Shown here piece after piece: positions 58,221 to 64,000 of a DNA stretch of 64,000 nucleotides; the first letter of the stretch is position 1, and every line of letters begins with the position of its first letter. The DNA is from Pyrrhosoma nymphula (taxonomy: Eukaryota; Arthropoda; Insecta; Odonata; Coenagrionidae). The notes beneath the pieces were generated by a model, which was not told the origin of the DNA, did not search any database, and was given only the letters and a program-made list of their open reading frames with translations. The stretch spans positions 45,597,531 through 45,661,530 of the forward strand of contig OY754338.1 in the NCBI GenBank assembly GCA_963573305.1, read 5' to 3'. Position numbers and translations under genes: made by a program.

Positions 58221-59469
58221 CACAGAAGGTGTTAAATATTTAATTCAGTGTCAGATATTACACACATTAATTCAGCTTGTAACAACAATACAATCCAGAG
58301 TCAATATAATTAATAAACTTCTAACATATAAACAAACATTTAATTTATTTAATAAAATGTGAACTTCGACCTTCCTGGGCTAAAGTAAATCTTTGTAGAT
58401 GTATCTCCTATTAACATTCTTTTGATAACCAATTTATTTGCTATTCATGACGATTGTTTCCTCTTGAGACATGTTTTGTGTGATATTGATAAAAATGCAG
58501 AAATTCTGTGTGTAGATGTTTTTTACATGAATTCAGTGTTAATTTATTTCAATTCATCATATATTTGTAACATATGAAGATGTTTTCAATGGATAAATTA
58601 TGCGAAATTAAAGTTACCTGTAGGTATTGAGTGTTTAGATAGTTTATGTGCTTTTTTGTACATAGCTCTCAACTGACGTCTTACCAGAGATAAGGAGGCG
58701 CGTGTGATTAGGAGTTTCACCATTACCAACTGCGCAAAATGGTAGTCTGCATTGTTGCGGGGCGATTTTCTTTTTTGTGGTTTATTTAAAGATTTTGCAA
58801 TACTTTTTCCATAAAGCATATATAACATTGATATTGATATACTTTTCTACATCTCGGAAATTGAAATCTAGCTTTCGGCCATTTAAAAAAAATCAAGGAA
58901 TGAATAAAATTTAATTTTAAAAGAATATTTGTAATGCGGAGATGTCGTTTTCTTCGTAAAAAAATAGTGAAGTGCACCAATCAAATATTTTGGCCATGAC
59001 GAGTTGAAGAAGACGACCGTTTTGCCATTCTCCTAGTTTTTCGCACGTTTTTCTTCACTCTTTTGACTGTAGAAGCTAAACGTTTACATTTAAACTCTTT
59101 TCAATAAATGCATTTTGTAGTCAAATAAACAAGGAGTAAAATGGTATATTACACGACTCTATGGAGCTCCGGTGGAATTTCGTACAAATGTTTAAAGTTC
59201 ATCATTCTACCTTTTTTGCGCCGATAGAAATGAACCATCACCCAGTGAGTAATTTAACTTAGAAGTTTCATATTTAGGTAAAATATTTGAGATACCAAAA
59301 ATATTTTGGTTGATGATCCTTGAACAAATTGGAATTTAAAATGAGATAATAAATGAAATCAGAGGTTCAGGAAACAGTATCTGTCTCCAAATAGATACCT
59401 ACCTACCTGGAAAATAGCGTGAGGGAAAATGTACAGAAAGACTAATGTTTAATGATGAAATTGTCCTAC

Positions 59470-59628
59470 CTGGTAAACTTGTTCCCAAGGCCACCAGTGT
59501 GATGGCAGTAACAGAATCTTTGATGCCAACAGTGCAACCAAAGTGAGAAGCTATATCACCAATAACTGCAGTAAGGATGCCAATCCAAGTGATGGAAACA
59601 CAGAAGCAGAGCCAACCATTGAGGTGAT
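59470..59628 (-). CDS. Calx: Na+/Ca2+ exchanger exon, first part of alpha-2 repeat
   Basis: A 159-bp exon encoding HLNGWLCFCVSITWIGILTA, then VIGDIASHFGCTVGIKDSVT, then AITLVALGTSLP. It contains a membrane segment and the start of the alpha-2 repeat; GDxASHFGCTxGxKDSVTA and the GTS(V/L)PDTFASK junction are NCX signatures. Acceptor TTTCACCCATAG and donor TTACCAG then GTAGGA (minus strand). Two leading bases complete an Asp codon with the preceding exon (PPTD), and one trailing base starts the next Asp. An open reading of the genomic DNA past the donor gives PGR, which is intronic. Confidence 0.95.
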
Positions 59629-60509
59629 CTATGGGTGAAATAAAAATAGCCACATGAGTTTCCAGGGATAAACATAGGAAAACTGCTTAGTATTAAAAAT
59701 AAATGAAGTACCAAATATTATCGAAGAGAAATATTTTTGAAGGCTCGTTTTGGAATATAAAACAAGAGAAAGTAAATTAAAGAAAGTAAAAAGTTTTTGA
59801 TATTTTTGAAACTTTTTCTAACCATTATCATACAAATGGTACCTTGATGAACCATTTAAGGCATGGTCCAGTATGATGAATGGTATATTTATATATCATC
59901 AACAATTCAAATATGTACCTGAGAAAACATCTAGCCAAATAAAACACTTAAACCCTTAAGCAAGGATTTAATATTCGAGTATTTAACTCCTCAGGGGGGA
60001 TTTAAATTTATGTATAAGGCAAGTGGACATAAGCCGTATGACGAAATGCTGCTGGGAGTGAAAATAGGGTTCATACACATGCACCTCAAAACGGCTTGAA
60101 AGGTTAAGGGTATTCTAACTTCATTTGCTAAACTTTAAATAAAATGCCTTTATTGTATTCATACCATGCTTCAATAAGTAACTAAACCCTCCTAATGCTT
60201 TAACAGAGAGTTAAATAAAACATGCTTGAGTTATATGACATTTGTATAAAATATATTATTATTATTGGAGATGAATTAAGACATATTTGTTGGCAGAAGA
60301 TACCTATGGCACTTTCATATTTTACGTGACATGCATGCAAGAAAGGTACTCTATTGCTGTAATGATTGCCAGATTACCTTGAATTTTACAGATTATGACT
60401 CAATCCATCATTCTAAGAACAAAGTGGAGGTTTTTGATGGGAAGAATGATTGTTTGAAAAAGGGTAAATGGAGAAATTATTGAACAAGAGGATGATTTTA
60501 TGCATGTAC
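59629..60509. other. Calx intron sequence
   Basis: AT-rich; no element recognised. Confidence 0.5.
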
Positions 60510-60990
60510 CTTGTTTGAATGTTTACAAAAGATGGAAGGATAGATAGGGAGGTAATAAGGCACACGATTACTAGAAGATATGTCTCGGGTGTGGATCAAA
60601 TGTATCTGGGATTGAAAGGTGTCAAAGAAAGCAAAAATTGCAGTATGTAAAAGCATACTCCTTAACACTGTATTGCATGGCAGTGAAACTTGGGTATGCA
60701 AAAATAAGCAATAATGTTGGCTGAATGCAGTGGTTATGAGGTATCTGAGATGTAATATCAGTAAAAGTAGGAGGGATAGGGTTAGGAATGACTGGGTCTT
60801 AAAAGACTGTGGAATAGATGCTCTGATAATGGATATATTGTATATGAAATGAGCATGATTTCTTGGTTACGCCATGACAAGAGAATGGATGAGAGTCATA
60901 AAACTAAACAGATACACCTATGATAGTGATGTGAATGATGCAAGATGAAGTGATAAACCATGAAAGTATAGGGTGAATGTAGTTGAAGAG
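60510..60990 (+). pseudogene. LINE reverse transcriptase C-terminal fragment in a Calx intron
   Basis: The plus strand, antisense to Calx, encodes FTKDGRIDREVIRHTITRR, then pieces of a SILLNTVLHGSETWV-like stretch, RDRVRNDWVLKDCGIDA, and finally RHDKRMDES-KTKQ. These belong to the C-terminal segment of a non-LTR reverse transcriptase, like the minus-strand fragments at 15-435 and 1868-2300. Many stops. Confidence 0.65.
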
Positions 60991-61079
60991 ACTCTTTACC
61001 CTTTGACCACATCCCCTGCTTGTCCCAATATTCCTGAGAAATGTGAAAAAGTCACCAAAAAAATGAAAACTTTTATATA

Positions 61080-61300
61080 GGCTAGTTTTTTACATTTTTT
61101 TTTGCTCCCCGACAATTCTGGCAGCCTGCATGCCCCTGAAATCCTGATAAGCCATTGGCTTGTCTTCAGGTTTTTCAGGGGCCGAACCACCAGAACTTGA
61201 TAAACACACATGCCCAGGGCAAGTGAAAAACCAACCCAGGTAGGACTCGAACCCTTGACCCTCGAATTAGCAGGAGAGGACTTTACCCCGCCACCACCAT
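61080..61300 (-). repeat. tRNA-derived SINE-like repeat in a Calx intron
   Basis: On the minus strand GGTGGCGGGGTAAAGTCC (A-box-like) is followed 30 bp later by AAGGGTTCGAGTCCTACC (B box). A body then continues with GGGTTGGTTTTTCACTTGCC and ends in GGGGAGCAAAAAAAAATG, an A-rich tail as expected for a SINE. It is distinct from the unit at 6705 and 54813. Confidence 0.6.
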
Positions 61301-62660
61301 TTTACATAACTGAAAATTATATTCAGCTATGTAAAATATTCTACTGAAAAAGAATATTTCATACTGGATTAGATTATTTTTTTTGTGCGACAAAAAAGAA
61401 CAATTTTTTTTCAACATGGAGTAAAGTCACTCTCCACGTTACGGACCCAAAATATGCCCAGCGACTTCAGTCACTTTGTGCAGCCAAAGGGTTCAGAGAA
61501 AGAATATTAGGAGTCTTAACCAGAAGAGCGTGTCCATGAATTAATGCATGATTGTGAGAGAAGCAAAGGAGGTATGCAGGGATTAAGTACATAGTACAAA
61601 GGAAATTATTAACATAGAGCTTAGTTCCATAAGCAAATGTTTTTCACTTGGAGTCTTCCATCATTCTATCTTCACACCATATTTGCGATTGCCATTTTAT
61701 ATGTAACATTTCCACTTTCTTTCTCCTTCTGTTTGAATGAAATATTTACATAAATATTTCATTATTTTTTCCTGCATTTTTTTGTTTTTCACCATAAGTA
61801 TAGGCAGTTTTAACCACCTGACGAATACCCAAAATATGGAGGAATATTTTCTTCAATACAGCGGGCGTCTATGATGGAGTATTTTGTCATATTTTGAGGC
61901 TAAAATAAGCACTGGGTAGGGGTCACGAGTCAACAAGAAACAGTCAAGATGCATTAATTTTAGTTCTGAAAATTAAATATCAGTTCTCCCAAGACTATAA
62001 ATGACTTCACTGATGGGAAAGCAGTTAATTTGGTCTGTCCAGGTTCTGTTAGTCAGAGCAGGGGCAAGAGAGGTTAAGAATATAAAAGTAGCCAAAAGTT
62101 ACTTCAAAATTAAAGACTTGGAGGGGTATGCATAAAAAAGATACAGTAAGGGAAAATAGGCGAATACATTTAAGGAGAAGTGAATGATTTATCATATAGT
62201 TTTTCATCTGAGGGATTACTCAGGATGTAACAAATGAAAATCCCTCTAAAAGATAGTCCCTGACTATGTATGTAAATTATCCTCGAGGACAATAAAACCT
62301 TTGTTATTGAAATTAATTGGAGGAGCACATTAATACAGTTTAACAAACTTTGTGGCAAATAAAATTTACAGTTTGATTTGGAAAACCATAAAGATGTTGA
62401 TTTAATAATTTAGACTGGAAGTCAGGGTAATGGAATTCTGAGCATTGATTTTAAAATGGTAAGACTTTCGAACACAATGAGAAGGGAATCAAGGATATGT
62501 ATTAAATTCACAAAAAATGAAGACATCTTTTCATCAAGAACAACCAGAAGAATGTTAATTTACCCTGAATTTTCATTTTGCAAATCTATTACAAGATATA
62601 ATTTGCCCTAGTCTAAAGAAATAAAGTTAAACACAGCTACATCCACTTTTGATATCTCAC
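61301..62660. other. Calx intron sequence, nothing recognised
   Basis: Remaining part of the intron between exons 59470-59628 and 62661-62780. No repeat ends or coding motifs seen. Confidence 0.45.
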
Positions 62661-62780
62661 CTGTAGGGGGCACAAAGGCAAAAATAATCTTCCAGAAAAG
62701 AGTGAGGAAGTGCATGACATAGTCAGTGCAAGATGGAGTCTTCTCTTCACCAGGTTCGTCACCATCACTGTCATCATCTC
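62661..62780 (-). CDS. Calx: Na+/Ca2+ exchanger exon, end of cytoplasmic loop and next membrane segment
   Basis: A 120-bp exon encoding DDDSDGDEPGEEKTPSCTDY, then VMHFLTLFWKIIFAFVPPT. The acidic stretch is the end of the large cytoplasmic loop; (V/I)xHFLTLxWKxxFAFVPPT enters the C-terminal membrane half of NCX proteins. Acceptor TATTTTCCAG and donor CCTACAG then GTGAG (minus strand) fit. It starts with two bases of a split codon (phase 1 upstream) and ends with one base of Asp, completed by exon 59470-59628. Exons for the loop (Calx-beta domains) and N-terminal membrane half must lie beyond 64000. Confidence 0.93.
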
Positions 62781-63805
62781 CTGGAAAATAGGATGATTGA
62801 ATTACATTAAATTATAGCAAATATAAAAAAATCTAAAATTCAACCAGGAATATTTATTTTTACATATGCAGGAGTAATCATTAGATAATAAATTAGGAAC
62901 CAGCTGTATACTTAGAAAATGGTTGTTAACTTTCAGTTAATTATTTGAAGCATTAAACAAAGGATTAGTAGTAATTCTCAGTTACTAATATGTTCATTAA
63001 TTGGTTTCCTGGATTTAGCAATCACACAAAATAAGGCGGTGATTCCACAGCAAATTCCACATTAAATAAAATTTGTAAATATTAAAATGCCCCAATTCTT
63101 GAGTTCAGACACAGTACCTATATTTTCCACTCAAATCTATTCTCTTTATTGTAGCTAAATATTACACTTCAGCCTATAAGTAGAAAAATTAACCCTGGTA
63201 ACTGTATCAACTCCATGAAACTGACATATTTAATCATTGTCTACCATATTTACCCATGTATCATGTAGCTTTGTAGAAGTTGCACGACATAATTTTAAGA
63301 AGAGAGAATCACGAAATACTTTTTTCTGCACACTGATTTTATTGGATGTGGTAAAGGTTTGAATAAGAACATTAGGACAAAGACATTAAGGTGAATAACT
63401 GTAACATATCTGTTTTTTCCGTCACATGATGCAGCATAATGCATTGAGCCATTTGCCCATTTGACAGCCAATGGACAACCATAGACATAGGTGGTCGAGG
63501 TAGAATTTTTAATTTTTTGATACTTACATTTTGTAAACCTGCTGAGCCATATGCAGCTCAGCTTCCTTTCCCAGAACGTTTTCTCCTCTTTTTTAAGGTG
63601 GAGAAGGGTGTATGCTGCCCCCAAAGCAGGGATCTGGGCAACCAGCTGAACATGTGTGAACTTCCATGTATATCATTGAGTAACATGTTAGCTGATTTTT
63701 TATGTTAATTTCACCAGGAAAAAATGCATTACGCACAGGCAAACTCGATATTCTTGAACCCCAGCAATTTTTCCAACAATACTTCAACAATATTTACATT
63801 GAGAG
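62781..63805. other. Calx intron sequence, no exon recognised
   Basis: The minus-strand frame at 63295-63624 (109 codons) is the longest here. It has no NCX similarity, no splice context that fits the phase of exon 62661-62780, and no motif I recognise. Confidence 0.45.
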
Positions 63806-63940
63806 AGTCAGGATGAACACAGTTGATGGAAGGATTAGGTTGAGAACCATTCGAGACTCGGAAGATGCATGCTAGGCTTAGATTGCTTGTTAAACTCCAA
63901 TCAGGTGAGTTTCGGTATGACACGGAGGATTTAAAATAAT
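63806..63940 (+). mobile_element. Jockey-like LINE fragment
   Basis: Matches 745-880 and 10840-10970: GGTTGAGAACC, TTCGAGACTCGG, GCTAGGCTTAGATTGCTTG and TATGACACGGAG occur in the same order. It covers part of the ORF2 C-terminus; the 3' UTR is absent. Confidence 0.7.
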
Positions 63941-64000
63941 TTTTAAAATTAATTTTCTCTAGAGTGGATAACCATACTTCATTATCCCATGAAAATGGAT

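Larger units (their letters stand above)
57073..59260. repeat. 2.2-kb inverted repeat with arms near 600 bp
   Basis: The left arm (about 57073-57728) and right arm (about 58670-59260) are imperfect inverted copies. Shared blocks include CGGTGCAAAAAAGG / CCTTTTTTGCGCCG, CCACCAGAGCTCCATAGAGTC against GACTCTATGGAGCTCC, CATTTTACTCCTTG, TTTCAATTTCC, and GTGAAACTCCT. Both outer arms read (C)KKGR and LYEIPPELHRV in matching frames, which hints at a coding ancestor, but no protein family is recognised. The whole repeat lies in the Calx intron 55430-59469. The centre holds the RTE 5' fragment at 58005-58155. Confidence 0.75.

Noticed and set aside
63295..63624. 109-codon minus-strand frame upstream of the Calx exon
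   Set aside because: No similarity to the NCX loop and no matching splice phase; lies in the intron.

Overview
This is a repeat-rich stretch of an animal nuclear genome, most likely an arthropod and probably an insect. The signs are a spliced Na+/Ca2+ exchanger gene whose C-terminus reads like insect Calx, AT-rich DNA without operons, and a mix of degraded non-LTR retrotransposons, one gypsy-type LTR element, mariner, Harbinger and hAT remnants, MITEs and tRNA-derived SINE-like repeats. I cannot name the species. Homology calls rest on recognising protein motifs by eye; no database was searched.

Layout. 1-12.6 kb holds LINE 3' fragments in both orientations, three short foldback repeats, SINE-like units and a nest of two MITEs of one family. 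12.6-20.6 kb has an orphan MADF-type exon, a 5' fragment of an RTE-like LINE, a mariner 3' half, two copies of a LINE tail and a Penelope-like motif. 21.07-25.18 kb is a nearly complete LINE of the Jockey/CR1 group with a perfect 9-bp target-site duplication. 26-36 kb holds further LINE pieces, three hAT-type MITEs with 8-bp duplications, a 3'-truncated RTE-like LINE, a Harbinger transposase remnant and two foldback elements. 36.8-45.1 kb is a composite: a LINE endonuclease segment, a gypsy-like 5' half, the LINE's own 3' end, then a nearly complete 3.3-kb RTE-like LINE on the minus strand.

The only clear host gene is on the minus strand from 62.8 to 51.3 kb. Four exons with matching phases and GT-AG borders encode the C-terminal part of a Na+/Ca2+ exchanger, including the second alpha repeat and the stop codon. 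Upstream exons lie beyond base 64000. Its introns contain two long inverted repeats: a 1.42-kb one with two 427-bp arms, each made of eight 50-bp repeats, and a 2.2-kb one with arms near 600 bp.

Apart from this gene, every coding trace I recognise is transposon-derived and broken, except perhaps the MADF exon. No rRNA gene, functional tRNA gene or CRISPR array was seen.
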